This document shows positions 39,250-48,332 of a stretch of DNA of 64,000 nucleotides, in pieces. Each line of letters opens with the position of its first letter. The first letter of the stretch is position 1. A program made the position numbers and the translations under genes. The notes under the pieces are model-generated. The model had not been told where the DNA came from. It saw only the letters and a list, made by a program, of their open reading frames with translations, and did no database searches. The stretch covers positions 310,001 to 374,000 of the forward strand of contig NZ_CP062005.1 in the NCBI RefSeq assembly GCF_014840935.1. The letters are read 5' to 3'. The DNA is from Halomonas sp. YLGW01. GTDB lineage: Bacteria; Pseudomonadota; Gammaproteobacteria; Pseudomonadales; Halomonadaceae.

Positions 39250-40626
39250 ATGGCCAAAGCGAAGAGCGCCTTCGTCTGCGCCGAGTGCGGTGCGGAATAT
39301 CGCAAGTGGCAGGGCCAGTGCACCAGCTGTCGCGAGTGGAACACCCTGAGCGAGGTGCGCCTGGCCCCGCCCCGCCCCGGTGCCGCGCCTAGCGCAAGCG
39401 GTGGGCGCAGCGGCTACGCGGGCGGCGTCTCCCGAGACGTCACCGATCTGTCCGCGGTGGATCTCACCGAGGTGCCGCGCCTGTCGTCGACCTTCGGCGA
39501 GTTTGATCGGGTGCTGGGCGGCGGTCTGGTGCCGGGCTCGGCGGTGCTGCTGGGTGGCCACCCCGGTGCCGGCAAGTCGACCCTGCTGCTGCAGACCGCC
39601 TGCAAGCTGGCGCAGGAGCGCCCCTCGCTGTACGTCACCGGCGAGGAGTCGCTGTCCCAGGTGGCGATGCGCGCCCACCGCCTGCAGCTGCCGACTCAAG
39701 GTCTCAAGATGCTCGCCGAGACCAGCGTCGAGACGATACTCGGCGTCGCCGAACGCGAGCGTCCCGAGGTGCTGATCATCGACTCCATCCAGACCATGCA
39801 CCTCGAGGACATCGCCTCGGCCCCCGGCGGCGTGGCCCAGGTGCGCGAGTCTGCGGCGGCGCTGACCCGCTTCGCCAAGCAGTCCAACACCGTGCTGTTG
39901 CTGGTCGGCCACGTCACCAAGGACGGCAGCCTGGCCGGACCCAAGGTGCTCGAGCACATGATCGACGCTTCCTTGCTGCTCGAGGGCGGCGCCGACTCGC
40001 GCTTTCGTACCCTGCGCGGCCAGAAGAACCGCTTCGGCGCGGTCAACGAGCTCGGTGTCTTCGCCATGCTCGAGCACGGCATGAAGGAGGTGAAGAACCC
40101 CAGCGCCATCTTCCTCTCGCGCAGCGAGGAGCAGGCCTCCGGCAGCCTGGTGATGGTGGTCTGGGAGGGCACCCGGCCGATCCTGGTCGAGGTGCAGGCA
40201 CTGCTCGACGACTCGCCGCTTGGTAACCCGCGACGCATCGCCGTGGGCCTCGACGGCAACCGCCTGTCGATGCTGCTGGCGGTACTGCACAAGCACGGCG
40301 GGCTCTTCACCGGCGATCAGGATGTCTTCCTCAACGTGGTCGGCGGGGTCAAGGTGCTGGAGACCAGTGCCGATCTGGCGGTGCTGCTGGCGGTGGTCTC
40401 GAGCCTGCAGAACCGCTCGCTGCCCCGGGAGCTGGTGGTGTTCGGCGAGGTGGGGCTGTCCGGCGAGATTCGCCCGGTGCCCAGCGGCCAGGAGCGTATC
40501 GTCGAGGCCGCCAAGCACGGCTTCACCCGGGCCATCGTGCCCCGCGGTAACGCCCCCAAGACCTCGCCCGCCGGCATGGAGGTGGTCGCCGTGGACAAGC
40601 TGGCCGATGCCCTCGAGGCGCTGTGA
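39250..40626 (+). CDS. radA: DNA repair protein RadA (Sms)
   Basis: 458-residue RecA-like branch-migration helicase. It has an N-terminal C4 zinc finger (Cys10, 13, 24, 27), the ATPase domain with Walker A GGHPGAGKS ending at 110, the RadA-specific KNRFG motif at residues 259-263, and a C-terminal Lon-like domain ending VDKLADALEAL. GGAG precedes ATG 39250. Involved in recombination intermediates and natural transformation. Confidence 0.96.
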   Translation: MAKAKSAFVCAECGAEYRKWQGQCTSCREWNTLSEVRLAPPRPGAAPSASGGRSGYAGGVSRDVTDLSAVDLTEVPRLSSTFGEFDRVLGGGLVPGSAVLLGGHPGAGKSTLLLQTACKLAQERPSLYVTGEESLSQVAMRAHRLQLPTQGLKMLAETSVETILGVAERERPEVLIIDSIQTMHLEDIASAPGGVAQVRESAAALTRFAKQSNTVLLLVGHVTKDGSLAGPKVLEHMIDASLLLEGGADSRFRTLRGQKNRFGAVNELGVFAMLEHGMKEVKNPSAIFLSRSEEQASGSLVMVVWEGTRPILVEVQALLDDSPLGNPRRIAVGLDGNRLSMLLAVLHKHGGLFTGDQDVFLNVVGGVKVLETSADLAVLLAVVSSLQNRSLPRELVVFGEVGLSGEIRPVPSGQERIVEAAKHGFTRAIVPRGNAPKTSPAGMEVVAVDKLADALEAL

Positions 40627-40699
40627 TGTCACGGGGCCGGCATAAGCGGCCAAGGATGCGACACAGGACAATGTATTCGCCTTCAGCAAGGAGATCGTG

Positions 40700-41734
40700 A
40701 TGAGTGCGATTCGTCTGACCCAATACAGCCAGGGTGCGGGTGGCGGCCAGGTTGCCCCCGATGTGCTCGATGGCATCCTCGCCAAGGCCGCCCCCGGCGC
40801 CGGTCATGCGCGCCCGATCATCGGCCACCAGGGGCGCGAGGACGCCGCCGTCTACGATCTGGGCGACGGGCGCGGCATGATCGCCACTACCGACTTCTTC
40901 GCCCCGATCGTCGATGATCCCTTCGACTTCGGCCGCATCGCCGCCATCAGTGCCATCAGCGACGTCTACGCCATGGGCGGGACCCCGGTGATGGCGCTCG
41001 GTATCCTCGGCTGGCCGCTTGCCAAGCTCGATGCCCATATCGCCGGCGACGTGGTGGCCGGCGCCCAGGCGGTGTGCCGCGAGCACGGCCTGGCCCTGGC
41101 CGGCGGGCATTCGATCGACTCCCCGGAGCCGATCTTCGGTCTCGCCGTCAACGGCCTGGTCGATCTCGAGCACCTGACCCGCAACAAGGGCGTCGAGGTC
41201 GGCGATCTCTTGTACCTGACCAAGCCGCTGGGCGTGGGCCTGCTGACCACCGCCGAGCAGCAGGGACTGATTCGTCCCGGTCATCAGGGGCTGGCGCGGG
41301 AGACCATGCTCGCCTCCAACCGCAGCGGCACCGATTTCGCCCGCATCAAGGGCCTGCATGCCATGACCGATATCACCGGCTTGGGCCTTGCCGGCCACCT
41401 GAGCGAGGTCTGCGAGGCCAGCGGCGTGGCCGCGAGGCTCGACTTCCGGCGCCTGCCGCGGCTCGCCGAGGCCGAGCACTATCGGCGCCAGGGCGCCGTG
41501 CCCCGGGGCACCCGGCGCAACCGGGAGGCGCTCGGCGAGCGGCTGCCTGAGATGGACGAGGCCCACTGGCAGTGGCTCTGCGATCCCCAGACCTCCGGCG
41601 GCCTGCTGCTTGCCGTGCATCCCTCCTGGGCCGACGACGTCGAGCGCGTCGGTCGTGCCCATGGCCTGAGCCTCGCCCCCTGCGGCGAGATCATCGCCGC
41701 TCACGGAACCGCCCGCCTCGAGGTGACCGGATGA
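40700..41734 (+). CDS. selD: Selenide, water dikinase (SelD) lacking the catalytic Cys
   Basis: 344-residue SelD, aligning along its length with E. coli SelD: IRLTQYS start, DDAAVYDL-like REDAAVYDLGDG, TTDFFAPIVDDPFDFGRIAAISAISDVYAMGG, and C-terminal LCDPQTSGGLLLAV. The enzyme normally makes selenophosphate from selenide and ATP. The active-site loop is altered: where E. coli has GAGCGCK with Cys17 and Lys20, this protein has GAGGGQV at residues 12-18, so neither residue is present, and there is no in-frame TGA for selenocysteine. AAGGAG precedes ATG 40700. It overlaps mnmH by ATGA. Confidence 0.9.
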   Translation: MSAIRLTQYSQGAGGGQVAPDVLDGILAKAAPGAGHARPIIGHQGREDAAVYDLGDGRGMIATTDFFAPIVDDPFDFGRIAAISAISDVYAMGGTPVMALGILGWPLAKLDAHIAGDVVAGAQAVCREHGLALAGGHSIDSPEPIFGLAVNGLVDLEHLTRNKGVEVGDLLYLTKPLGVGLLTTAEQQGLIRPGHQGLARETMLASNRSGTDFARIKGLHAMTDITGLGLAGHLSEVCEASGVAARLDFRRLPRLAEAEHYRRQGAVPRGTRRNREALGERLPEMDEAHWQWLCDPQTSGGLLLAVHPSWADDVERVGRAHGLSLAPCGEIIAAHGTARLEVTG

Positions 41735-42831
41735 CCCTGCCCCAGATCGACCCCAGCCTGGACCTGCTGCGCGATGGCCGCCGGCTGATCGACGTGCGCG
41801 CGCCGGTGGAGTTCGCCCAGGGCGGCCTGCCCGGTGCCGTCAATCTGCCGCTGATGGACGACGAGGAGCGTCACCGGGTCGGCATCGCCTACGCACAGCA
41901 GGGCCAGGACGCGGCCATTGCGCTGGGCCAGCGGCTGGTCGCCGGGGGCATCAAGCGCGCCCGGCTGAGCGCCTGGCAGCAGGAACTGGAGCGGCACCCG
42001 GACGCCGTCCTCTACTGTTTCCGCGGCGGCCTGCGCTCCGAGACCGCCCAGCAGTGGCTATGGGACTCGGGCTTCGAGCGCCCGCGCATTCGCGGTGGCT
42101 GGAAGGCCATGCGCAAGCTGATCTGCGACCATGTCGACGGTGCCAGCGAGCGCCCGATGCTGGTGGTCAGCGGGCTGACCGGCTCGGCCAAGACGCCGCT
42201 GATCAATGCCCTCGATCAGGGCCTCGATCTCGAGGGCTGTGCTCGCCACAAGGGCTCGGCCTTCGGCCGCCATCCGCTGCCGGCGCCCAGCCAGATCGAC
42301 TTCGAGCACGCCATGGGCATGGGCCTGCTGAACCTGGAGCATCCCGAGGGGCCGACGGTGGTCGAGGACGAATCGCGCCACATCGGCGCTGCCAACGTGC
42401 CGTTGATCTTCTGGCGTGGCATGGAGAAGGCGCCGCGGGTGCGCGTCGAGATGCCGCTGGACTGGCGGCTGGCGCAGATCCGCAAGGACTACATCGACGA
42501 TCTGTGGACCCTGTACCAGCGCCAGTACGGTGACTGGCTGGGCTGGACGCTGATGCGCAAGCAGCTCACCACGGCGCTGGGCCGGCTCAGGAAGCGCCTG
42601 GGCCTTGCGCGCCTGGAACGCCTGCAGCGGCTGCAGACGCTGGCCTTTCGCGAGCACGAGCGGGGCAATCGCCAGGCCCACGAGGCCTGGCTAGGGCCGC
42701 TGCTCACCGAATATTATGATCCGCTGTATCGTCACCAGCTCGAGAAGCACCCCCACACCTTCCTGCATGTGGGGGACTGGGAGAGCTGCCTTGAGTTCGC
42801 CAGGGACTGGTCAGCGGGCCACGCTGCGTAG
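41731..42831 (+). CDS. mnmH: tRNA 2-selenouridine synthase MnmH (SelU, YbbB)
   Basis: 366 residues: an N-terminal rhodanese domain with catalytic Cys96 in LYCFRGGLRS, then a P-loop domain. MnmH replaces sulfur by selenium at the wobble 2-thiouridine of tRNAs for Lys, Glu and Gln through a geranylated intermediate, using selenophosphate from SelD. The P-loop reads GLTGSAKT at 148-155, with Ala where the third Gly of GxTGSGKT is expected. ATG overlaps the selD stop, so the two genes form a coupled operon. Confidence 0.93.
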   Translation: MTLPQIDPSLDLLRDGRRLIDVRAPVEFAQGGLPGAVNLPLMDDEERHRVGIAYAQQGQDAAIALGQRLVAGGIKRARLSAWQQELERHPDAVLYCFRGGLRSETAQQWLWDSGFERPRIRGGWKAMRKLICDHVDGASERPMLVVSGLTGSAKTPLINALDQGLDLEGCARHKGSAFGRHPLPAPSQIDFEHAMGMGLLNLEHPEGPTVVEDESRHIGAANVPLIFWRGMEKAPRVRVEMPLDWRLAQIRKDYIDDLWTLYQRQYGDWLGWTLMRKQLTTALGRLRKRLGLARLERLQRLQTLAFREHERGNRQAHEAWLGPLLTEYYDPLYRHQLEKHPHTFLHVGDWESCLEFARDWSAGHAA

Positions 42832-43515
42832 CCACTGCACCAGCAGCCGGTCGAGCAGGGCCGCCTGGCGATCGAGGCGTCGAGCGTCGGCGAGGATCGC
42901 CTCCGGGGCCTGCACGTGAGGGCCGGCGAGCGCCGGGGCGCCGTTCTTCCGCGCCGCGAGATGCGTGAGAAGCGCCGACAGGCTCTCCTCGGTGGCCTCC
43001 AGGTGACACTGCAGGGCCACCACCCGGCCCCAGTCCCAGGCGAAGCCCTGCTGTGGGCTCGCCGCGCTGCCGCCCAGCGGCAGGGCATCGTCGGGCAGCC
43101 CGACGATGTCCCGGTGCCAGCTGAAGGCCTCGAAGGTCTCGGGCAGGTCGAAGGGGCTCTCCGGGGCGAGCGTGATGTGCTGCCAGCCGAGGGTGGACGA
43201 GGTGCCGCGGGAGACGATGGCGCCCAGGCTCTCGGCGATCAGCCTCGCCCCCAGGCCGACGCCGAGGACCGGCTTGCCGCTCTTCAGCGCCCGGGCCAGC
43301 AGCTTCTTCTCGCGGCCAAGCCAGGGCTGAGACGCGGTATCATCCACCGCCAGATCGGCGTCGAGCAGTATCAGGCCGTCGCAGTCCTCGAGGCGCGGCG
43401 GCGTTTCGTCGGCATAGAGATGGCAGGTGTTGTGGCTGTGGCCCATGCTGTCCAGCCAGTCGGCGAAGCGGGCCGGGCCCAGGCCTTCGGCCTGCTGAAG
43501 AAAGTAGGTATGCAT
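42811..43515 (-). CDS. Class I glutamine amidotransferase-like protein without nucleophile Cys
   Basis: 234-residue protein of the class I GATase (peptidase C26-like) fold, resembling GMP-synthase-like amidotransferases. The oxyanion segment and the His-x-Glu of the triad are present (LQCHLEAT, His171 and Glu173; FSWHRD before it), but the nucleophile elbow reads VLGVGLGARL with Gly87 in place of Cys. It is therefore probably not a glutaminase. Its last 21 bp overlap the 3' end of convergent mnmH. Function unknown. Confidence 0.85.
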   Translation of the reverse strand: MHTYFLQQAEGLGPARFADWLDSMGHSHNTCHLYADETPPRLEDCDGLILLDADLAVDDTASQPWLGREKKLLARALKSGKPVLGVGLGARLIAESLGAIVSRGTSSTLGWQHITLAPESPFDLPETFEAFSWHRDIVGLPDDALPLGGSAASPQQGFAWDWGRVVALQCHLEATEESLSALLTHLAARKNGAPALAGPHVQAPEAILADARRLDRQAALLDRLLVQWLRSVAR

Positions 43516-43640
43516 GTTGCCATGATGACCGGGCCGGGACGGGGGCGTCCAGCGCCGACGAGGCCGATAAGCGCCTTACCGGCGCGAGATAGCACTGGGC
43601 CTCGGGTCAGGGCATCGATACAGCGGACGAGGAGGGCGCC

Positions 43641-43937
43641 ATGGCCAATAGCGCCGTGCTGGAACAGATCTATACCATCGTCGCCCAGATTCCGGAGGGG
43701 CGCGTCACCACCTACGGCCGGGTGGCCCAGATGACCGAGGGCGCCACCGCGCGCATGGTCGGCGGCGCCATGCGCCACCTGCCGACGGGGCATGGGCTGC
43801 CCTGGCACCGGGTGATCAACGCCACCCGGCGCGTCACCGACCACGGCGGCGCCGAACGCCAGCGGGAGAAGCTGCGCGGCGAGGGTGTGGTGTTCGATGC
43901 CCGGGGCCGGGTACCGGCCGATCTGCTCTGGCCCTGA
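43641..43937 (+). CDS. Alkyltransferase-like protein (ATL, MGMT-type DNA-binding domain)
   Basis: 98 residues, only the C-terminal DNA-binding part of O6-methylguanine methyltransferases: IPEGRVTTYGRVA, then PWHRVINA with Trp55 where MGMT has the methyl-accepting Cys (PCHRV). ATL proteins bind O6-alkylguanine, flip it out and recruit nucleotide excision repair instead of transferring the alkyl group. GAGGAG precedes ATG 43641. Confidence 0.92.
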   Translation: MANSAVLEQIYTIVAQIPEGRVTTYGRVAQMTEGATARMVGGAMRHLPTGHGLPWHRVINATRRVTDHGGAERQREKLRGEGVVFDARGRVPADLLWP

Positions 43938-43995
43938 GAGGCGCCGGGATTGCCCCGCCGCTGCCGTCTTCCCTTCACGATTCCCAGGAGATCCC

Positions 43996-44589
43996 ATGAC
44001 TCAGTCCACCGGCGGCTTCAATGCTCGCCTGAAACAGCTCGATGCCCGCCGTCGCCTGGCCTTCATGGCCGCCCTCGGCGAGCGTCTGATGCCGAACTAT
44101 GCCCTCTATGCGGATCACGCCGAGGTGGGCGACCCGGCGGCCCTGCGCGGCATCCTGGCCTTGGTCTGGGAGTACCTGACGGTGAAGGGCGCCAAGATCG
44201 ATTTCGATCGTCAGGCCGAGAAGCTCGCCGAGCTGGAACCGCCGGCCGAGGACGATAGTTTCGGTGCGCGGCGCGCCCTGGAGGCGGTGATGGCGGTCTC
44301 GGCGATGCTCGATACCCTGCGCGGCGAGGCGCCCGAGGCGGTACTGGAAGTCAGCCGCGCCTCGCTCAGCGGTGTGCGCGCCTTCATCGAGATGAGCGAG
44401 GGCGAAGAGGACGAGGCGCGGCTGGCCGCGCAGATCCGCGAGCATGAGCTGATGGCGGACGAGCGGGACTTTCAGGATGCGGTACTGGAAGCGGTCGAGG
44501 AAGACGTGCTGGATCGTGACGCCCTCAAGGCGCTCAGGCGCCTGGGGCGCAACGGCGGCGTGAGCAACCTGGGGCTGACTCTGGACTAG
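43996..44589 (+). CDS. DUF416 (YjaG) family protein
   Basis: 197-residue soluble, all-alpha, acidic protein of the YjaG/DUF416 family, recognised from FNARLKQLDARRRLAFMAALGERLMPNYALY and the C-terminal acidic helices ending NLGLTLD. Function unknown in E. coli. CAGGAG precedes ATG 43996. Confidence 0.8.
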   Translation: MTQSTGGFNARLKQLDARRRLAFMAALGERLMPNYALYADHAEVGDPAALRGILALVWEYLTVKGAKIDFDRQAEKLAELEPPAEDDSFGARRALEAVMAVSAMLDTLRGEAPEAVLEVSRASLSGVRAFIEMSEGEEDEARLAAQIREHELMADERDFQDAVLEAVEEDVLDRDALKALRRLGRNGGVSNLGLTLD

Positions 44590-44644
44590 GCCTGGACCTT
44601 GTCCTGACCCCGGGCGGCCCCTGTGCCGTATCAGCGGCCGGGGC

Positions 44645-45181
44645 CTAGAAACGCACCCCGGCGGTGAGCATGGCACCGGCGGTACCGAACAGCAGCAGGT
44701 CGCCCTCGAGGCGGCCAAAGCGTGCCCCGAGAGTGGGCAGGATCGCCGGCGCCACCCCCGTGCTGTTGTAGTCGATCTTGTCCTGGTTCTCGCCGTCATA
44801 GCCCCGCAGCGCCCCGGCGGTGAGCTTGGCGCGCACCTCGAACTCCTGGCCAGGCTGCCAGAGCGGAAATTCGCGGCCGGCATAGAAGTACCAGATCGGC
44901 TGGTCGAAGGAATTCTTCAGCCAGGCGGTGCCGGCGAGCCAGCGGGTGGGGTTGTGCAGCTCGAGGCCGATCAGGTGCTGCCGGTCGTTGTAGGCCTCGT
45001 CGCCGTCCTCGTTGGTCGAGTAATGCGTGGTCCACAGGCTGGTCTGCGCCAGGCCGTGATCGTAGGTCCAGAAGTCGCTGGCCTGGCCCGGTGAAGCGGC
45101 CAGCAGGGCCGTCAGCAGCGCCAGGCCCGAGGCCCAGGGCAGGGCGCCCGGGCGCCGGCCGGCGAGGGGGGGAAGGGACAT
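44645..45181 (-). CDS. PagP-like outer-membrane beta-barrel protein
   Basis: 178 residues with a signal peptide (cut likely after GQA, about residue 35) and an amphipathic beta-barrel ending in Phe, as outer-membrane barrels do. The pattern resembles PagP, the lipid A palmitoyltransferase: a His in LWTTHYS, then TAWLKNSFDQP matching the PagP DS region (KDSWNK) with Asn for Asp, followed by the GREFPLWQPGQ, LTAGALRGY and PAILPTLG pieces. This is by-eye similarity and should be taken as tentative. It starts 7 bp after the hisF stop, so it is probably cotranscribed. Confidence 0.5.
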   Translation of the reverse strand: MSLPPLAGRRPGALPWASGLALLTALLAASPGQASDFWTYDHGLAQTSLWTTHYSTNEDGDEAYNDRQHLIGLELHNPTRWLAGTAWLKNSFDQPIWYFYAGREFPLWQPGQEFEVRAKLTAGALRGYDGENQDKIDYNSTGVAPAILPTLGARFGRLEGDLLLFGTAGAMLTAGVRF

Positions 45182-45188
45182 CAGGGCC

Positions 45189-45962
45189 TCAGAGCCGCAT
45201 CTCGATGCCGCGGTCGGCCATGTAGCGCTTGGCATCGGGGATGCTGTACTCGCCGAAGTGGAAGATGCTGGCGGCCAGCACCGCATCGGCGTGGCCCTCG
45301 GTCACGCCGGCGACCAGGTGGTCGAGGTTGCCGACGCCGCCGGAGGCGATCACCGGCACGCTGACCGCGTCACTGATGGCACGGGTCAGCTCGTTGTCGA
45401 AGCCGATCTTGGTGCCGTCCCGGTCCATGCTGGTCAGCAGCAGCTCGCCGGCGCCCAGCTCGACCATCTTCTGCGCCCATTCCACCGCATCCAGGCCGGT
45501 ATGCTTGCGCCCGCCATGGGTGAAGATGTCCCAGCGCGGCGTCTCGCCCTCGGCGGAGACCCGCTTGGCGTCGATGGCCACCACGATGCATTGGCTGCCG
45601 AAGCGCTGAGTCGCCTCGAAGACGAACTCCGGGTTGGTCACCGCCGCGGTGTTGATCGACACCTTGTCGGCGCCGGCGTTGAGCATGGTGCGGATGTCCT
45701 CGCAGGTGCGAATGCCGCCGCCCACGGTCAGCGGGATGAACACCTCGCCGGCGATGCGCTCGACCATCTCGACGGTGGTACCGCGGTCTTCATGGCTGGC
45801 GGTGATGTCGAGAAAGGTGATCTCGTCGGCGCCCTGCTGGTTGTAGCGCTTGGCGATCTCCACCGGGTCGCCGGCATCGCGGATGCCGACGAAATTGACG
45901 CCCTTCACCACGCGACCGGCGTCGACGTCGAGACAGGGGATGATGCGTTTGGCGAGTCCCAT
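45189..45962 (-). CDS. hisF: Imidazole glycerol phosphate synthase, cyclase subunit
   Basis: 257-residue (beta/alpha)8 barrel. It starts [24 protein letters not shown] with the catalytic Asp in CLDVD and has VGGGIRT, IDAK and [16 protein letters not shown] with the second catalytic Asp. With HisH it forms the heterodimer that makes IGP and AICAR. Lies 15 bp after hisA. Confidence 0.97.
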   Translation of the reverse strand: MGLAKRIIPCLDVDAGRVVKGVNFVGIRDAGDPVEIAKRYNQQGADEITFLDITASHEDRGTTVEMVERIAGEVFIPLTVGGGIRTCEDIRTMLNAGADKVSINTAAVTNPEFVFEATQRFGSQCIVVAIDAKRVSAEGETPRWDIFTHGGRKHTGLDAVEWAQKMVELGAGELLLTSMDRDGTKIGFDNELTRAISDAVSVPVIASGGVGNLDHLVAGVTEGHADAVLAASIFHFGEYSIPDAKRYMADRGIEMRL

Positions 45963-45977
45963 GAATCAGTCCTCCAC

Positions 45978-46733
45978 TTAGTGGTCGGTGGCGGCAGCGC
46001 CGCTGAGTTCGTCGCACAGGCGCTGGGCCTCGGCGAGGTCCAGGCTGCCCTCATAGATGGCGCGGCCGGTGATGGCGCCGAGGATGCCGTCATCGGCGAC
46101 CCTGGCCAGCGCCCGCAGGTCCTCGAGGTCGGTGACCCCGCCGGAGGCGATCACCGGCAGGCCGCCGTGACGAGCCAGCTCGGCGGTGGCCTCGACGTTG
46201 ACGCCCTGCATCATGCCGTCACGGGCGATGTCGGTGTAGACGATCGAAGACACGCCATCATCGGCGAAGCGCTTGGCCAGATCGGTGGCCTTGACGGTGG
46301 AGACCTCGGCCCAGCCATCGGTGGCCACGAAGCCGTCGCGAGCATCCAGGCCGACGATCACGTGGCCCGGGAAGGCACGGCACATCTCGGTGACGAAGGC
46401 CGGTTCCTTGACCGCCTTGGTGCCGATGATCACATGCGACACCCCGGCGTCCAGGTAGTGCTCGATGGTCGCCGCGCTGCGGATGCCGCCGCCGATCTGG
46501 ATCGGCAGGTCCGGGTAGGCGCGGGCGATGGCGGTGACCGCCTCGCCGTTGACCGGCTCGCCCTCGAAGGCGCCGTTGAGGTCGACCAGGTGCAGGCGGC
46601 GGGCGCCGGCCTCGACCCAGCGCGCCGCCATGGCCACCGGGTCATCGCCATAGGTGGTGGAGTCGTCCATCCGGCCCTGCTTCAGGCGGACGCACTTGCC
46701 GTCCTTGAGATCGATGGCGGGAATTACCAGCAT
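45978..46733 (-). CDS. hisA: Phosphoribosylformimino-AICAR-phosphate isomerase
   Basis: 251-residue (beta/alpha)8 barrel; [20 protein letters not shown] with Asp8, IQIGGGIRS and [13 protein letters not shown] with the second catalytic Asp. Substrate of the following HisHF step. GAGG precedes the ATG at 46733; the open frame further upstream belongs to a non-coding reading of the hisH gap. Confidence 0.96.
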   Translation of the reverse strand: MLVIPAIDLKDGKCVRLKQGRMDDSTTYGDDPVAMAARWVEAGARRLHLVDLNGAFEGEPVNGEAVTAIARAYPDLPIQIGGGIRSAATIEHYLDAGVSHVIIGTKAVKEPAFVTEMCRAFPGHVIVGLDARDGFVATDGWAEVSTVKATDLAKRFADDGVSSIVYTDIARDGMMQGVNVEATAELARHGGLPVIASGGVTDLEDLRALARVADDGILGAITGRAIYEGSLDLAEAQRLCDELSGAAATDH

Positions 46734-46845
46734 GTCGTGTCCTCGTGGGCGCCCTCGGGGCGCAAGATTCGTGTCGGGGCGTAAGGGAGCGAGCGGCGTC
46801 CGGTCGGTACCGGGTGGCCCGGGCGCCGTCGGGCGTCGCCTCGGG

Positions 46846-47487
46846 TCAGGGCGACCACTGCACGAAGTTCTCGAGCAGGCGCAGGCCCGCCGCCGAGCTC
46901 TTCTCCGGGTGGAACTGGGTGGCGAACACCGGGCCGCGGCCCACGGCCACATGGGCGGTGACGCCGCCGTACTCGGTGGTCCCGAAGACATCGGCATCCT
47001 CGGCGGCATCGACGTAGTAGCTGTGCACGAAATAGAGGCGCTCGCCGTCCTCGATACCGTCCCACAGCGGGTGGTCATGATGCTGGGACACCCGGTTCCA
47101 GCCCATGTGCGGCACCTTCAGGCGCGCGCCGTCGGCATCGACCAGGTCGGCGGGGAAGCGCCGCACGCGGCCCGGCAGGTGGCCAAGGCAGGCCACGCCG
47201 CCGTTCTCCTCGCTCTCGTCGAGCAGCATCTGCTGGCCGACGCAGATGCCCAGCAGCGGTTTGTCGCCGTTGGCCAGCAGCTCCTGCACCAGGCCCTTGA
47301 CCTCGCTGCGTTCCAGCTCGCCCATGCAGTCGCGGATCGCGCCCTGGCCGGGCAGCACCAGCCGGGTGGCGCCACGAATACGGCGGGCATCGCGAGTCAC
47401 CACCACGTTCTCGTGGGTGACGTGCTCCAGCGCCTTGGCGACGCTGTGCAAATTGCCCATTCCATAATCGATGACGGCAATGGTCAT
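46846..47487 (-). CDS. hisH: Imidazole glycerol phosphate synthase, glutaminase subunit
   Basis: 213-residue class I GATase with Cys82 in LLGICVGQQ and the terminal [15 protein letters not shown]is-Glu pair. It feeds ammonia to HisF. Gap to hisA 112 bp, to hisB 97 bp, all on the same strand. Confidence 0.96.
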   Translation of the reverse strand: MTIAVIDYGMGNLHSVAKALEHVTHENVVVTRDARRIRGATRLVLPGQGAIRDCMGELERSEVKGLVQELLANGDKPLLGICVGQQMLLDESEENGGVACLGHLPGRVRRFPADLVDADGARLKVPHMGWNRVSQHHDHPLWDGIEDGERLYFVHSYYVDAAEDADVFGTTEYGGVTAHVAVGRGPVFATQFHPEKSSAAGLRLLENFVQWSP

Positions 47488-47584
47488 GCTGCGCTCCTTG
47501 TCTAATGAATGGCCGAGTGGGTGACCGCGTGAGTGCCCTGACGGCCTGAGAGGCGAAGAGGGGTCATGATGCCATCATGACGGC

Positions 47585-48178
47585 TCAGAGGCTGCCCTTG
47601 GTGGACGGCATCTGGCCGGCCATGCGCGGATCCTCGGCGCTGGCCATGCGCAGCGCGCGGCCGAAGGCCTTGAAGATGGTCTCGGCCTGATGGTGGGCGT
47701 TGAAGCCCTTCAGGTTGTCGATGTGCAGGGTCACCTGGGCGTGATTGACGAAGCCCTGGAAGAATTCCCAGAACAGCTGGGTGTCCAGCGAGCCAAGGCT
47801 CGCGCGGGTGAACTCGACGTTCATGAACAGACCCGGGCGGCCGGAGAAGTCTACCACGACCCGGGACAGCGCCTCGTCCAGAGGCACATAGGCGTGGCCA
47901 TAGCGGTAGATGCCCCGCTTGTCGCCGATGGCCTGGGCGAAGGCCTGGCCCAGGGTGATGCCGAGATCCTCGACGGTGTGGTGCGCATCGATATGCAGAT
48001 CGCCCACGGCCTTGATGTCCAGGTCGATCAGCCCGTGGCGCGCCACCTGGTCGAGCATGTGATCGAGAAAGGGCACGCCGGTCTCGCAGGTAAGCTCACC
48101 CTTGCCATCGAGGTTCACGCTTACCGTGATCTGCGTTTCCTTGGTGTCGCGGGAAACCGTGGCGGTACGCTGGGTCAT
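47585..48178 (-). CDS. hisB: Imidazoleglycerol-phosphate dehydratase
   Basis: 197 residues, monofunctional (no phosphatase half as in E. coli). Mn-binding motifs [17 protein letters not shown] and [17 protein letters not shown] are present. First gene of the hisB-hisH-hisA-hisF run. A TATAAT on the minus strand at 48254-48259 is a likely -10 element about 75 bp upstream. Confidence 0.97.
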   Translation of the reverse strand: MTQRTATVSRDTKETQITVSVNLDGKGELTCETGVPFLDHMLDQVARHGLIDLDIKAVGDLHIDAHHTVEDLGITLGQAFAQAIGDKRGIYRYGHAYVPLDEALSRVVVDFSGRPGLFMNVEFTRASLGSLDTQLFWEFFQGFVNHAQVTLHIDNLKGFNAHHQAETIFKAFGRALRMASAEDPRMAGQMPSTKGSL

Positions 48179-48253
48179 GATGGCTTTACTCCTGCGCTGA
48201 GCGCATTGCGATGTAACGCCGTCGCGGGGCAGAGCGACGGGGGTCGAGCCCGC

Positions 48254-48287
48254 CATTATAGTGAATCGCGCCCCCCATCCGCTACAA
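48254..48287. promoter_or_regulatory. Divergent -10 elements for hisB and the PanZ-like gene
   Basis: TATAAT on the minus strand (48254-48259) faces hisB; TACAAT on the plus strand (48282-48287) faces the PanZ-like gene. No good -35 is visible for either. Confidence 0.4.
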
Positions 48288-48332
48288 TGCGGGGTATTGT
48301 CGGGTTGCCCCGTTAGCCAAGGAGAAACGTCA

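Noticed and set aside
40700..40760. Selenocysteine codon in selD
   Set aside because: All codons in the active-site loop are ordinary sense codons (GGT GCG GGT GGC GGC CAG); no TGA is present.
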